Notes: generated by a model from the sequence alone, not told the origin. 64,000 nt of DNA from SIG299 sp964632165 (GCA_964632165.1 CAZWCZ010000001.1:1-64000); one strand, 5' to 3'; shown: positions 25,741 to 35,156, counted from the first letter of the stretch. Numbers and translations are program-made.

Positions 25741-27759
25741 TTATTGTTTTTCCTGTTCGTACAAATTTTTTACCTGTTCTCCGGTCACTGCATAAGAATA
25801 TACCCTTGCAAAAGAAATCTGACCGTCAAACATTCCTTCTGCTCCACCGTCACCGGTAATATCTGCTCCGATACGGTATGCATGTGCTGCTGCCATGGAA
25901 GGATATGTAATAAAGCCTGCTCCGATGGCAGACGCAACTGCTTCGCCGTTCAGATAAAGGATCAGATCTCTTCCGTTGAAACTGGCAACCGCATGATAAT
26001 ATGTCCCAAGCTCGATCGGAACATAAACGATCTGATAAGCTCCATTAACAGAACACCAGAATTCCAGCCGCTGTGCCGCCGCATTGATCTCAAATCCATA
26101 ACCACCCTGCTGCATACATGCAAACGGATCGGAATAGGATGCAGGAAAACTGTCCAGAATAAATCCGAGTTCCATACTGACTTCACGATTAATACTTACC
26201 ATTTCTTCGGTTTTTAAACGAACCGCCAGACTTTTGCCTACTCCGTCAAAATCAGCCATATAACGTCCTGCCGTTTCGCTGTACACAATGGATACACCTT
26301 CATTTTCTACCGTTCTGGAGTTCTCGCTGCAGTCTTTGATTTCATCTTTTTCTATCCTGATATCCAATACATCCGCTGTAGGAATTTCTTCTAAAGGATT
26401 TGAAGATACCGGAGCAACTCCTGTTGTCTTAAAATCAACAGAAAGAGGGAGCTCCGACTCCTTTCCCCAGGAATCGATTGCCGTTACCTTTACGGTATAC
26501 TCTAAACCTTCCAACAGTCCGGTAAATTCCTGCGTCAGTGTTTCCGGCATGGAAAGGAAGTAAAATTCAGACCAGATGGAAGATGACATCTCAAAAATAC
26601 CGTTTCTGTAAAAATCGAACCGATAGCTGTGCAGACACTCTCCGTCCGTTGCCTGAGGGATCGTCAGGGTTACTGCATTATCACCGACTTTTTCAATAGT
26701 GATCTGTGCTCCTTCTGCAAACACAGGACAGTCCGCTGTCTCTCTCCGCTTTTCCGTATATAGAAACGTAGATGGATCGGATGGTGTTTCAATATCGTAT
26801 TCTATTGGGAAAAACTGTTCTGTTATCACATCGTAAATCTTAATTTTTACCGAATTATCTGCATGCACTTCTACAATATAATACTGGCAGACATTCGTTG
26901 CGTTCGGCGGGATCGTTCCGTATACCATTCCAGGTTCCAATTCGTAATAGCTAAGCGTTCCGCATCCTAATGCAGTAAAACTTCCCTGCCAGATGGAACG
27001 CGGATCATTGATCGGATAATGTGAATGTCCGGAAAAGTCAATTACCTGCGGATACTGACTGATGATCTCCGTAAACTGATCCGTTCCCCAAAGATCTGAA
27101 CCGTATACCGTATCTGTAACAGGATAATGATTCTGTACAAAGATCGGTTTTTCAGGATCCTCTGCTGCCGCCTTTGCCAATTCTTCCTTAAACCACTCAA
27201 TACTTGGCGTATAATTGTAATAATCCGACAGTGAAAGATTGATAAAATGATATCCGTTTACCACTTCATGCGTATTCATTTCGCGTTCTAACACTCTTTC
27301 CCACCGTTCGATCACATGATCTCCGGATTCCTTAAAGTATTCATGATTTCCCATGATCAGAAGCGTGGTGGTATCTTCTTTAACAAATGTCTCCAAGCCT
27401 TTCTTAAATGCCTTCAGTTCATTTTCGTAACCGTAATTTGTCATATCTCCGGCAACAAGCAAAGCATCAAGATTCTGATATTCCTGACTCTCTGCATAAG
27501 CATATGCCGCATTCATCGCATCTCCAAAACGGTTATAATCCGTATCACCTGCCGCTCCGATATGTACATCACTCATTACTGCAAAACGAAGTACGATATC
27601 TTTTCCTGACGGTTCTGCCCCCTGTGTCGGTGTCGTTCCCTGCTCTCCCATATCTCCATCTCCTGTCTGCTGTCTGCCGCATCCTGCTGTTATCAATGAA
27701 AAGCTGAGCAATGCCAGACAGAACAGGCCTATCTTTTTCCAAGCGCCATATCTTTTCAT
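25741..27759 (-). CDS. Calcineurin-type phosphoesterase lipoprotein with FN3- and LamG-like domains
   Basis: A lipoprotein signal (lipobox ITAGC) places it on the outer face of the membrane. The phosphoesterase domain (about residues 45-330) has the dimetal motifs SDVHIG, AGDMTNYG, GNHEYF, NHYPV and GHSH. A fibronectin-III-like stretch (about 340-450) and a LamG/concanavalin-like domain (about 480-670; typical YHAVASFNGRDLILYLNGE) follow. The start is taken at 27759 (MKRYGAWKK), after AGGAAAGG, giving 672 residues. It could cleave phosphodiesters or phosphomonoesters of extracellular glycans; the exact substrate is unknown. It lies between the SGNH esterase and nagB. Confidence 0.85.
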   Translation of the reverse strand: MKRYGAWKKIGLFCLALLSFSLITAGCGRQQTGDGDMGEQGTTPTQGAEPSGKDIVLRFAVMSDVHIGAAGDTDYNRFGDAMNAAYAYAESQEYQNLDALLVAGDMTNYGYENELKAFKKGLETFVKEDTTTLLIMGNHEYFKESGDHVIERWERVLEREMNTHEVVNGYHFINLSLSDYYNYTPSIEWFKEELAKAAAEDPEKPIFVQNHYPVTDTVYGSDLWGTDQFTEIISQYPQVIDFSGHSHYPINDPRSIWQGSFTALGCGTLSYYELEPGMVYGTIPPNATNVCQYYIVEVHADNSVKIKIYDVITEQFFPIEYDIETPSDPSTFLYTEKRRETADCPVFAEGAQITIEKVGDNAVTLTIPQATDGECLHSYRFDFYRNGIFEMSSSIWSEFYFLSMPETLTQEFTGLLEGLEYTVKVTAIDSWGKESELPLSVDFKTTGVAPVSSNPLEEIPTADVLDIRIEKDEIKDCSENSRTVENEGVSIVYSETAGRYMADFDGVGKSLAVRLKTEEMVSINREVSMELGFILDSFPASYSDPFACMQQGGYGFEINAAAQRLEFWCSVNGAYQIVYVPIELGTYYHAVASFNGRDLILYLNGEAVASAIGAGFITYPSMAAAHAYRIGADITGDGGAEGMFDGQISFARVYSYAVTGEQVKNLYEQEKQ

Positions 27760-27783
27760 TCTGTTTTTCCTTTCCTGCATCGC

Positions 27784-28827
27784 CTAATAAAGGATCTTCC
27801 TGTCCTTTATCATGCCCGCTAACTGCTCTGCCATTTTTTCATGCCGTTTCAAAGAAGGATGTCCCACCGCACCTTCTCCATCCTCGTCATCTTTCGGTAA
27901 AAATGCCATGGAGAATACCGGTTTTCCTTCTTTGTTCAGAGTTTCTGCCGCCGACAGTATTTCTGCATTGAGCAGATCGTTCATCGCCCCTGCAGTACAT
28001 ACGATCGGAACATTTTCATAACGTTCACACAATGTATGCAGAAATTCCGTGTACGCATCCTCAAACATTTTTCTGCGGTCTGCGTGATCTCTTGTGTAAC
28101 TGGAATCATTTGTTCCAAGATTGATGACGATCAGATCGCATGGCTCCGATGATGCATCAAACAACTGCTTTTCCCATCTCATCCGACACTGCAGACTGTA
28201 GTCGGTATACGGATAGATCACCGGAACAAGCACTCCTGTATTCGGCACTTCTACATCCGGATCCACATAACTTGAAATGATTCCGATCCCGCTCCAGGAA
28301 AGGAGTGTTGCTTCCGCTTCCAGTTTTTCTGCCGTTAAAACAGCATACGCTTTCCACGGATTTTCTGTTCCTGTTTCAAAAGGATCTCCAGGATTTCCTT
28401 CATTACCGAATCCACAGGTCAGCGAGTCTCCGATAAACTGGATCCTGTTTTTTCTGCTTTCTGTCCTCGTGATCTTTGCCCCGTCATTCATATAAAATTT
28501 CCGTATGGATGCATATGCGTATTGATTTTCGGACATCTTGGTCACACGGATCTTTACTGTCTTTGGTTCTTCACTTTCCCAGAGAAGATAGCGGTTTGCT
28601 CCCTCCTGAAGGGCAATCCTCTTTTTTTCTTCATCATCAACGTAAATACCGATCCATGCCTGAAAATCTTTTCCGCCGCCTTCCGATGCAAATTCTGCTT
28701 CCAGATGTACTCCGTCCATCAAAAATTCCACATAAGAAGCCGAGTGTGACAAAAACAATTCGTGTTCTTTCCATACCACTCTCCCGGATATTTTAAGATC
28801 CAATTCATCCGGATAACATTCTCTCAT
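27784..28827 (-). CDS. SGNH/GDSL esterase with CE2-like N-terminal domain
   Basis: An N-terminal beta-sandwich (about 1-110) resembling the CE2 carbohydrate-esterase jelly roll precedes an SGNH hydrolase domain. Block I is FIGDSLTCGFGNEG with the nucleophile Ser, the Asn block is VINLGTNDSSYT, and the terminal His is in GHPSLKRH. CE2 enzymes remove O-acetyl groups from sugars. There is no signal peptide, so it probably deacetylates imported oligosaccharides. I use the ATG at 28827 (MRECYPDEL) with GAGGTC upstream; a longer frame to 28878 would overlap the ROK gene. Predicted length is 347 residues. Confidence 0.82.
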   Translation of the reverse strand: MRECYPDELDLKISGRVVWKEHELFLSHSASYVEFLMDGVHLEAEFASEGGGKDFQAWIGIYVDDEEKKRIALQEGANRYLLWESEEPKTVKIRVTKMSENQYAYASIRKFYMNDGAKITRTESRKNRIQFIGDSLTCGFGNEGNPGDPFETGTENPWKAYAVLTAEKLEAEATLLSWSGIGIISSYVDPDVEVPNTGVLVPVIYPYTDYSLQCRMRWEKQLFDASSEPCDLIVINLGTNDSSYTRDHADRRKMFEDAYTEFLHTLCERYENVPIVCTAGAMNDLLNAEILSAAETLNKEGKPVFSMAFLPKDDEDGEGAVGHPSLKRHEKMAEQLAGMIKDRKILY

Positions 28828-28844
28828 AGTGCCGACCTCTTTTC

Positions 28845-29804
28845 TCAGATTTTTCTTTTTTCCTGCTGTCTCATGCAATAATATACTGCTCCTGCAAGAC
28901 CTGCTTCGTTTCCCATAGCCGCCGCATCAAACCGTAATTTTTTAGAATACTCAGGCATAACACGCTGAAGCACTTTTTCCCGCAGAGGCTGAATAAAATG
29001 TTCTTTCTGTACACTAACACCGCCGCCGATCAAAACAACCTGCGGATTAAAAATATGAATGATCCCGACAAGTCCGTCCGCTACATAACCGATCCATTGA
29101 TCAATGACTACATCCAGGCAGGCATTCTTTCCTACTGCACCAAAAATGGTTTTTCCATTGATCTTCTTTTCCTCAAACAGTTCTTCCGGGATTCTCCCCT
29201 TCTTTACTGCTTCCTTTACCATTTTTATCAACGCTATCGTTGATGCATACTGCTCATAACATCCACGGTTGCCGCAGGAACACATCTTACCGTTATTTCT
29301 GATCGGAAAGTGTCCCAGTTCTCCGGCTCCACCACCTGCACCTTCCAATATTTCAGAACGCACAATGACACCGCCGCCTACACCGGTACCAATGGTAAGC
29401 ACAACAGCTTCTGAAGCTCCTTTTGCCCCGCCGACCCATTGTTCTGCCAATGCCGCGCAGTTTGCATCATTCAGTACGCTGACCGTACCGCCAAATATTG
29501 TCTGGATTTCCCGACGGATCTCACAACCGATCCAGTTTTTGATATGACCTGCAGTGCCGATCACAGTGCCTGAAACAGAATCGATCTGTCCGGTTGCCGA
29601 TACCCCGATCCCGGCGATCTTCTCCGATGTCAGTCCGTATTTCTGCAGGTACCATTTCAGTTTTTCTTTTACCGTTTCTATGATCGGTGTTTCATATCCG
29701 TCAAATGCCACATCAAAAGCAGCCGTATTTTTAACAATCCCTTCTGGCGTTACCGATCCGATCTTAACCTGTGTTCCACCGATATCTATTCCTATGTAGT
29801 CCAT
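28845..29804 (-). CDS. ROK-family sugar kinase
   Basis: This 319-residue protein has the ATP loop GIDIGGTQVKIG at the N-terminus, LNDANCAALAEQWVGGAKG, TIGTGVGGGVIV, and the ROK zinc motif CSCGNRGCYEQY. It should phosphorylate an imported hexose or N-acetylhexosamine at C6. In the context of a NanE-type epimerase and NagB, N-acetylmannosamine or GlcNAc are the most likely substrates, but sequence alone cannot separate these from glucose. It follows the DUF4127 gene by nine bases. Confidence 0.9.
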   Translation of the reverse strand: MDYIGIDIGGTQVKIGSVTPEGIVKNTAAFDVAFDGYETPIIETVKEKLKWYLQKYGLTSEKIAGIGVSATGQIDSVSGTVIGTAGHIKNWIGCEIRREIQTIFGGTVSVLNDANCAALAEQWVGGAKGASEAVVLTIGTGVGGGVIVRSEILEGAGGGAGELGHFPIRNNGKMCSCGNRGCYEQYASTIALIKMVKEAVKKGRIPEELFEEKKINGKTIFGAVGKNACLDVVIDQWIGYVADGLVGIIHIFNPQVVLIGGGVSVQKEHFIQPLREKVLQRVMPEYSKKLRFDAAAMGNEAGLAGAVYYCMRQQEKRKI

Positions 29805-29813
29805 TTTGTTACC

Positions 29814-31307
29814 TCACTGCTTCCACTCTGCATCCAGTCTTACCTCAAATGTACGCCTCCATGGCATACTGACGTGTATGATACGGATGTTTTCCGCAAT
29901 TGATGATAAATACTGCGGTATGAATTCATTCAGATGTTCCTTTGCCCGTTCTGCCATCAGCTCCGCTCCTTCCGGTGTTGAAAATTCTTTCTTTTCTTCC
30001 GGGAAGTTTTTCCGAAGCAGTCCCCTTGCATAACTGCAATAAGCTACATCTTCCAGATAACGTTCAATAAGAAAATCTTTTCTTTGCCCGGTATCTCCAT
30101 AATAATAATCATACACTGCTTCCGCAAGAACAGTCCCAAGCGTATTCCCATTGGTATTCCATCCTGCATATGCTGCCAGATCCATGAGTATTCCATGTTT
30201 ATTCAGCATACGGATAAAATCCAGTTCGCCTCCGTTACAATAAGCATTATCCGCAACAGCCACACGCTTTCCGGCTGCAAGCTTTTCACGGATATATCTG
30301 AGAAGTTCTGCCATATTTCTTTCCGCATTGTAATTAGGACTGATCGACGGCTGGATATAGGCTTCCTCCATATGATCATCAGGCGCATTGACAATCAGAA
30401 AGATATCTGACATTTCTTCCCTGTCCGTCGGAATACATCCGGCAGACAGAATATGAAAACCGATCGTCGTGCAAAGTCTGACTCCTTCGTACTTCGGGAT
30501 CAGATTTTTCGCCGCTTCCGTTGCATATTTTACATACACATGCGGATGTCTTCCCTGCATCTCATTCAGCATTCTTGCCGTCAGTGTCAGTGCAACCTCA
30601 TCCGCACCGGAATACAGCAGGATCTCGTCTGTCATCCCTGCTTCCTGGATCTTCTTTCTGATCTGCATCTGATCCATTGCCGTATATCCAAGAGGTGCTG
30701 AATCATCCTGTGGAAATACAAGGGCATCCAGATATCCCTCCGTATAATAACGAACCGTTTCCATATTTAATGTCCGATTCGTTTCCCTTCTTTTCTCAAA
30801 GTCAAGCAGCACTTCTTCCGGAATACCGCTTCTAAGCCGCTCTGCTTCTTCTATTGATCCTTGACCGAGCTGTACCTTATGTTTGCTTATCCCATACCGG
30901 AAAATGCGTTCTCCGTATTGGGCATAATAATCCGGTTCTTCGTCTGCATTATTATAACTAGGGCAACGCATGATACAATGAAATGCATATATCTCAAGCT
31001 TTTCATTCTGCTCTTTCATCTGACGGATGAGTTCAAGACGCTCCTTTAATGTTTCTACCGTTTCCTGATGCATTCTGGACGGAACCAGTCCGCCGTACAA
31101 AAGCATGTCTACCGAAAGGATCACACCAAACGCATCCGCGGATTCTTTTAAAAGGAATTCTCTGATACTGTCAAAATCTGCCGGTGTTTTCTTGGTTCCA
31201 AGCTTTTCCGGCCGCACGATCTGCAATTCCTCACTCTGAAACAGCTTAAAAGGAAAATCATAATTGCATGGTCTCTCATCTAATGGTAATAAAACAATTT
31301 TTTTCAT
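29814..31307 (-). CDS. DUF4127 family protein
   Basis: The N-terminus VLLPLDERPCNYDFPFKL and the downstream SVDMLLYGGLVPSR are the recognisable signature of the DUF4127 family, whose activity I do not know. At 497 residues it appears complete. No signal peptide is visible, so it should be cytoplasmic. Conserved-looking polar clusters include ERPCNYD, CIMRCPSYNNADEEPDYY, PQDDSAPLG, SGADEVALTL and VADNAYCNGGELDF, which suggest an enzyme with a polar active site. Operon position, between the TIM-barrel protein and the ROK kinase, suggests a sugar-cleaving or sugar-modifying role. Confidence 0.75.
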   Translation of the reverse strand: MKKIVLLPLDERPCNYDFPFKLFQSEELQIVRPEKLGTKKTPADFDSIREFLLKESADAFGVILSVDMLLYGGLVPSRMHQETVETLKERLELIRQMKEQNEKLEIYAFHCIMRCPSYNNADEEPDYYAQYGERIFRYGISKHKVQLGQGSIEEAERLRSGIPEEVLLDFEKRRETNRTLNMETVRYYTEGYLDALVFPQDDSAPLGYTAMDQMQIRKKIQEAGMTDEILLYSGADEVALTLTARMLNEMQGRHPHVYVKYATEAAKNLIPKYEGVRLCTTIGFHILSAGCIPTDREEMSDIFLIVNAPDDHMEEAYIQPSISPNYNAERNMAELLRYIREKLAAGKRVAVADNAYCNGGELDFIRMLNKHGILMDLAAYAGWNTNGNTLGTVLAEAVYDYYYGDTGQRKDFLIERYLEDVAYCSYARGLLRKNFPEEKKEFSTPEGAELMAERAKEHLNEFIPQYLSSIAENIRIIHVSMPWRRTFEVRLDAEWKQ

Positions 31308-31322
31308 CGTTTTCCGCCCTTC

Positions 31323-32546
31323 TTATGATTTTTTCCGACTGACCAGATCCCACCAGTCATTCTGAACAAGATAGCATAAATCAAAAAGCATGCATCCATC
31401 CGATGTATGGAAACACATATCCACTGCCCGCTTAATATTTTCCGGTTTCTGACTGTATTGGAATAAATACAGACTTCCGATGATCGGTCTTTCTCTATGC
31501 GTTACTCCGTATGCCATGTCTGCCGATCCTTCCACACTGTACCAATCTGCCGGCATATGATGTTCTCTTGCTTCTTCTATCGTCACATCTTCATAATAAA
31601 ATCCTGACAGCATACGATCTACCTGGCTGATATAGCCTGTTTCTGCATACTGCACACCGTCCGTAGCCGGATAAGACGTTTCCACATGCTTTTTAGACGC
31701 CCAATTGGCTGCAACCATATAATATTCCGGATACCAGGAGCCGGTATAGTCAACAAATTCTACTTTCCGCTCGGAAGAATCCACCAGATTTCTCACTTTT
31801 CCGATAAACTCCTGAACGGTTTTTGCCCGAAACGTATTATACGAACCAAAATATCTGCCGTATTCAATCTTGATCTTTCCGTTTACTTTTTTCAGTTGAT
31901 ATACGTCCCACGGATTTACTTCTTCTTCAATTCCGGCAGATTCTTTCCATTTTTTCATTGTCAGCTCACTGAAATCAGCACTCAGACCAACATATCTTAC
32001 CCTATCAAGAACAATGCCGTCTATTTCATAATTCTCTATGACTTCCCGGATCAGACTAAGTTCATATTCGGACACTTCCTCATTGGCAGGGTTTACAAAA
32101 ACTTCCCCGAAATCATCAATAGAGCCTACTGTCTGTATTGGATCTTCTGATGTGATCGGCTGAACAACCGGTCGACCTTCGCTATCAAGCCCATAGACCT
32201 GGCACATCCATCCTTCATTAACGAGTCCCTTCATCAATGGACTCCTGTTATGTTTATTTCCTTCAGCAAACACATCAAAAGATGCATACAGCTTCATGCC
32301 GCATTCATGTACAATAGCAAGGCCTCTGCGAAGATAGTCCGTCTTTTCAAAACATTCTTTAAATTCTGAATAATGAGGCGCCAGGCTGCTCTGATATAAT
32401 ACAAATCCGCTTGTATCCTTGATGCTCAAAATAACCGAATCTATTCCGGAAGCCGCACACTTCTTCATTGCTTCCCGGAACCGTTCTTCATTTAAAATAA
32501 GTTCTGTGTTCGCGGTAATCTCAACCCATACAAAATAATTATTCAT
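31323..32546 (-). CDS. Cytoplasmic GHL10-like TIM-barrel protein
   Basis: No signal peptide is present. The 407 residues (from the ATG at 32546, which has GGAG six bases upstream; a TTG four codons earlier is less likely) show a barrel pattern: FREAMKKCAASGIDSVILSIKD, a central YEIDGIVLDRVRYVG, and late VEFVDYTGSWYPEYY. The central motif closely parallels YDLDGLQLDYVRYPE in the exported GHL10-type protein at 49195-50538, so the two are probably distant members of the same hydrolase-like group. The activity is unknown. It lies downstream of the lipoprotein SBP and 15 bases before DUF4127. Confidence 0.65.
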   Translation of the reverse strand: MNNYFVWVEITANTELILNEERFREAMKKCAASGIDSVILSIKDTSGFVLYQSSLAPHYSEFKECFEKTDYLRRGLAIVHECGMKLYASFDVFAEGNKHNRSPLMKGLVNEGWMCQVYGLDSEGRPVVQPITSEDPIQTVGSIDDFGEVFVNPANEEVSEYELSLIREVIENYEIDGIVLDRVRYVGLSADFSELTMKKWKESAGIEEEVNPWDVYQLKKVNGKIKIEYGRYFGSYNTFRAKTVQEFIGKVRNLVDSSERKVEFVDYTGSWYPEYYMVAANWASKKHVETSYPATDGVQYAETGYISQVDRMLSGFYYEDVTIEEAREHHMPADWYSVEGSADMAYGVTHRERPIIGSLYLFQYSQKPENIKRAVDMCFHTSDGCMLFDLCYLVQNDWWDLVSRKKS

Positions 32547-32583
32547 CTCAATCTCCAATACTTTTCTTTATTTAAGAGAACTT

Positions 32584-32620
32584 CAGTACAGACTCTCGCA
32601 TAAAAGCAGAGTCTGTACTG
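32584..32620 (-). promoter_or_regulatory. Stable stem-loop after the SBP gene (RNA processing or stability)
   Basis: A perfect 13-bp stem (32584-32596 with 32608-32620, 11-base loop) lies 14 bases after the SBP stop codon. In the gene direction it is followed by AAGTTCTC, not a T-tract, so it should not terminate transcription. Such hairpins after binding-protein genes commonly protect the upstream message from 3' decay. Confidence 0.6.
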
Positions 32621-32634
32621 ATTTTAGTTTCCGA

Positions 32635-34059
32635 CTATTTCATTATTGCATCAATTTCATCCTGGAACAGCTGCTTTACTGATTCTACTGCCTGTGCCGG
32701 AGTCTGTTCGCCACTTGCTACACCGCTGAATACACTGTTAACAAGATAGTCTGTGTCAATAACGGACCAAACGTCTCTATTCCCCCAGCTTCCAATGTTA
32801 AACGCAGTTTCTACATCTGCCTCATCCAAGAAACATGCTTCTGCCATGAGAATGGTATCTTCATCACGGGAATCTGTATCCGCGCCATACCAGCCGAAGA
32901 ACTCTTCCAGAATCTGATATACTTTCTCAGGTTCTTCTACGCCTCTAGGAATTACATAATAGTCATTAAAGCCCTGTCCTGCTGTTTCTCCTGTTCCACT
33001 TGGTCCTTCCGGCCACGGAACGATCCTGTAATTAAAATTAATGTCACTTGTTGTCTGAAGGATCCACATCTGAGTTGCACCAAATACGCACTTGTTGTTT
33101 ACCCAGCCGTAAATATTATCATAATAGTCATCTGTAACAGGTCTTGCTGCTTTATCTTCTCCGAACAGTTTGCCTAAAAACTGGAATGTTTCCAGTGCCT
33201 TGGCATCTGTCAGTCCCTGCGTTCCATCTTCCTGAACCAGAACAGCACCATTTGATGCTAAAAATTCACGAACCGTAGCGGTAAGATCGCCGCCATAACC
33301 ATAGATATCCGGATCTCCGTTATTATCGGTATCCTGTGTTGCCGCAATACAAAGTTCCTCAAACTTTGCCCAGGTCCATTCTCCCTTTGCATACAGTTCA
33401 TTCGGATCTTCCAGCTTCAGCTGCTCTAACATATCTGCATTATATACCATATAAGTAGCTGCGCAGTTTTTAGCTGTCTTTTCAAAGAAGCAGTTTGTAT
33501 TTGCAACGCTGAATGGTGTAATGATGTTGTTGTCATTGTTCAGATCCAGATAGTCTGAAGAAAAAGTGGAAAGGTCAATGAAATAACCGTTTACTGCAAG
33601 TGGAAGTGCAAAATCCATCTGTGTCAGATAAACATCATAGTCCGGTGTTCCTGCCACTACGGATGTATTCAGGCTGGAACGGATTGCATCTCCACCCGGA
33701 TTGACAAATTCAATCTTACAATTGTACTTTTCCTCAATACGGCGGACATTGTCCAGCCTTCTCTGTGCAGTTTCCACATCCTGAATATTCGGATTGTCTT
33801 CTACTTTTGTGTCATTACTGTCATAATAAGATTCGTAGAACATTGCAATCCTGATCACACGGCCCTTCATGTCAAATGCCGGATAATCCGCAAAATAGGC
33901 ATCCAGTTTTTCCATTTCAGTCATTTCAGACGGATCTTTTGTAACAGGTGTCGGTGTAGGTTTCTCTGTCCCACCCGAACTCTGTCCGCATGCAGCCATG
34001 GAACATACCATTACTGCCGCAAGTGTTACTGCAATTAATTTTTTCATTTTGTTAAACAT
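32635..34059 (-). CDS. ABC transporter solute-binding lipoprotein
   Basis: The N-terminus has a lysine-rich start, a hydrophobic core and lipobox SMAACG, followed by a Pro-Thr linker. The mature part has the family 1 carbohydrate-binding-protein pattern (DVYLTQMDFALPLAVNGYFIDLS, YAKGEWTWAKFEELCIAAT, and tryptophan-rich C-terminal stretches). It should capture an oligosaccharide outside the membrane for the permease pair encoded just upstream (34151-36065). Strong GGAGGAG precedes the first ATG at 34059. Stem-loops on both sides suggest separate control of its mRNA level. Confidence 0.92.
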   Translation of the reverse strand: MFNKMKKLIAVTLAAVMVCSMAACGQSSGGTEKPTPTPVTKDPSEMTEMEKLDAYFADYPAFDMKGRVIRIAMFYESYYDSNDTKVEDNPNIQDVETAQRRLDNVRRIEEKYNCKIEFVNPGGDAIRSSLNTSVVAGTPDYDVYLTQMDFALPLAVNGYFIDLSTFSSDYLDLNNDNNIITPFSVANTNCFFEKTAKNCAATYMVYNADMLEQLKLEDPNELYAKGEWTWAKFEELCIAATQDTDNNGDPDIYGYGGDLTATVREFLASNGAVLVQEDGTQGLTDAKALETFQFLGKLFGEDKAARPVTDDYYDNIYGWVNNKCVFGATQMWILQTTSDINFNYRIVPWPEGPSGTGETAGQGFNDYYVIPRGVEEPEKVYQILEEFFGWYGADTDSRDEDTILMAEACFLDEADVETAFNIGSWGNRDVWSVIDTDYLVNSVFSGVASGEQTPAQAVESVKQLFQDEIDAIMK

Positions 34060-34114
34060 AAATTCTCCTCCTTAAATTATAATGCCCTTCTCTTTCCTTA
34101 TTTGATGTATTAAA

Positions 34115-34140
34115 ATCCGTGCCGATTTTCCCGGCCGGAT
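34115..34140 (-). promoter_or_regulatory. Stem-loop between permease and SBP genes
   Basis: ATCCG-GCCG pairs with CGGC-CGGAT with one bulged base around a seven-base loop, ten bases after the permease stop. In the gene direction TTTTAATA follows, so it could be a weak terminator or a processing site. A TATAAT lies on the minus strand at 34076-34081 but has no good -35 element. Confidence 0.45.
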
Positions 34141-34150
34141 AACATCCGTT

Positions 34151-35140
34151 TTAACCTACGATTCCGCTTCGTTCCACGCCTTCAATAAAGCTCTTCTGCA
34201 GCACGATATATGCCAGAAGTATCGGCAGAACCATCAGAATGATCCCGGCATTCAGGTACATTTCCTGAAACTCCGGATTGACTATCTTATCAATACTGTC
34301 CAGTGTTCCCGTCAGAGAGGAAAGCATAACTCCCAGCTGATACTTGGATTTTACACCAAATAACCCGGTATAGAAAGAATCATTATACTGCCATACCAGA
34401 GAAAACACGGCTACCGTAATGATCGACGGTTTTGCGCACGGAAGCATGATCTGAAGAAATGTACGGAATGCGCCTGCTCCGTCTACAAAAGCTGCTTCTT
34501 CCAGCTCTTTTGGAATCCCGCGAAAGAACTGAATAAAAATGTAAATGAACAGTCCGGAATTCAGACCGCATCCAAGAAACGTCATCATATAAATGGGCTT
34601 CAGCGATGTCAGCCAGTTGGCCGAACTTCCGGTAAACAGGCTGATCAGATGCAGCGGATCAAAGCTCCTGAAATGCATATACAGCGGAAGCATGATCGTA
34701 TAGGTAGGAACCACAATTGTCAGGATAACACATACAAAAAATAACTTTTTCAGCGGAAATTCAAATCTTGCAAATCCATATCCGACAAAGGAACATACCA
34801 GCAGCTGAATCAATGTGATCGAGCCGACATACAACATTGTCCATCCGAGTGTCTTCCAGTAATCCATTCGCTGTATGGTAAGTTTAAAATTACGCAGCGT
34901 CGGTTCTGCCGGAATGACATATACCATCGAATTATATACATCCGAGTCCGAAAAAAACGCTTTTGAAATAATAGAGATCATCGGGCTCAGGACAATATAA
35001 GAGATTCCTATCAGTGTAGCATAACGGAAGATTACCATGATCTTCTTTACAATTTTGGACCAAAGAATATGACGTTTGAATCTTGTAGTTTCATCCGGCC
35101 GCAGAATACTGTTCCACGTACCTTTTTGCATCTTACTCAT
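34151..35140 (-). CDS. Carbohydrate ABC transporter permease (MalG/YtcP type)
   Basis: This inner-membrane protein has about six membrane segments and the EAA loop EAAFVDGAGAFRTFLQIMLP that contacts the transporter ATPase. The start is the ATG at 35140 (MSKMQKGTWN), eight bases after AAGGAGGAAGGAG, giving 329 residues. An upstream in-frame ATG at 35197 would overlap the previous permease by 41 bases. It pairs with the permease at 35157-36065 and the SBP at 32635. No ATPase gene is adjacent. Confidence 0.92.
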   Translation of the reverse strand: MSKMQKGTWNSILRPDETTRFKRHILWSKIVKKIMVIFRYATLIGISYIVLSPMISIISKAFFSDSDVYNSMVYVIPAEPTLRNFKLTIQRMDYWKTLGWTMLYVGSITLIQLLVCSFVGYGFARFEFPLKKLFFVCVILTIVVPTYTIMLPLYMHFRSFDPLHLISLFTGSSANWLTSLKPIYMMTFLGCGLNSGLFIYIFIQFFRGIPKELEEAAFVDGAGAFRTFLQIMLPCAKPSIITVAVFSLVWQYNDSFYTGLFGVKSKYQLGVMLSSLTGTLDSIDKIVNPEFQEMYLNAGIILMVLPILLAYIVLQKSFIEGVERSGIVG

Positions 35141-35156
35141 AATCTCTCCTTCCTCC

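Noticed and set aside
32584..32620. Hairpin after the SBP gene as an intrinsic terminator
   Set aside because: No T-tract follows in the direction of transcription, so a stability or processing role is more likely.
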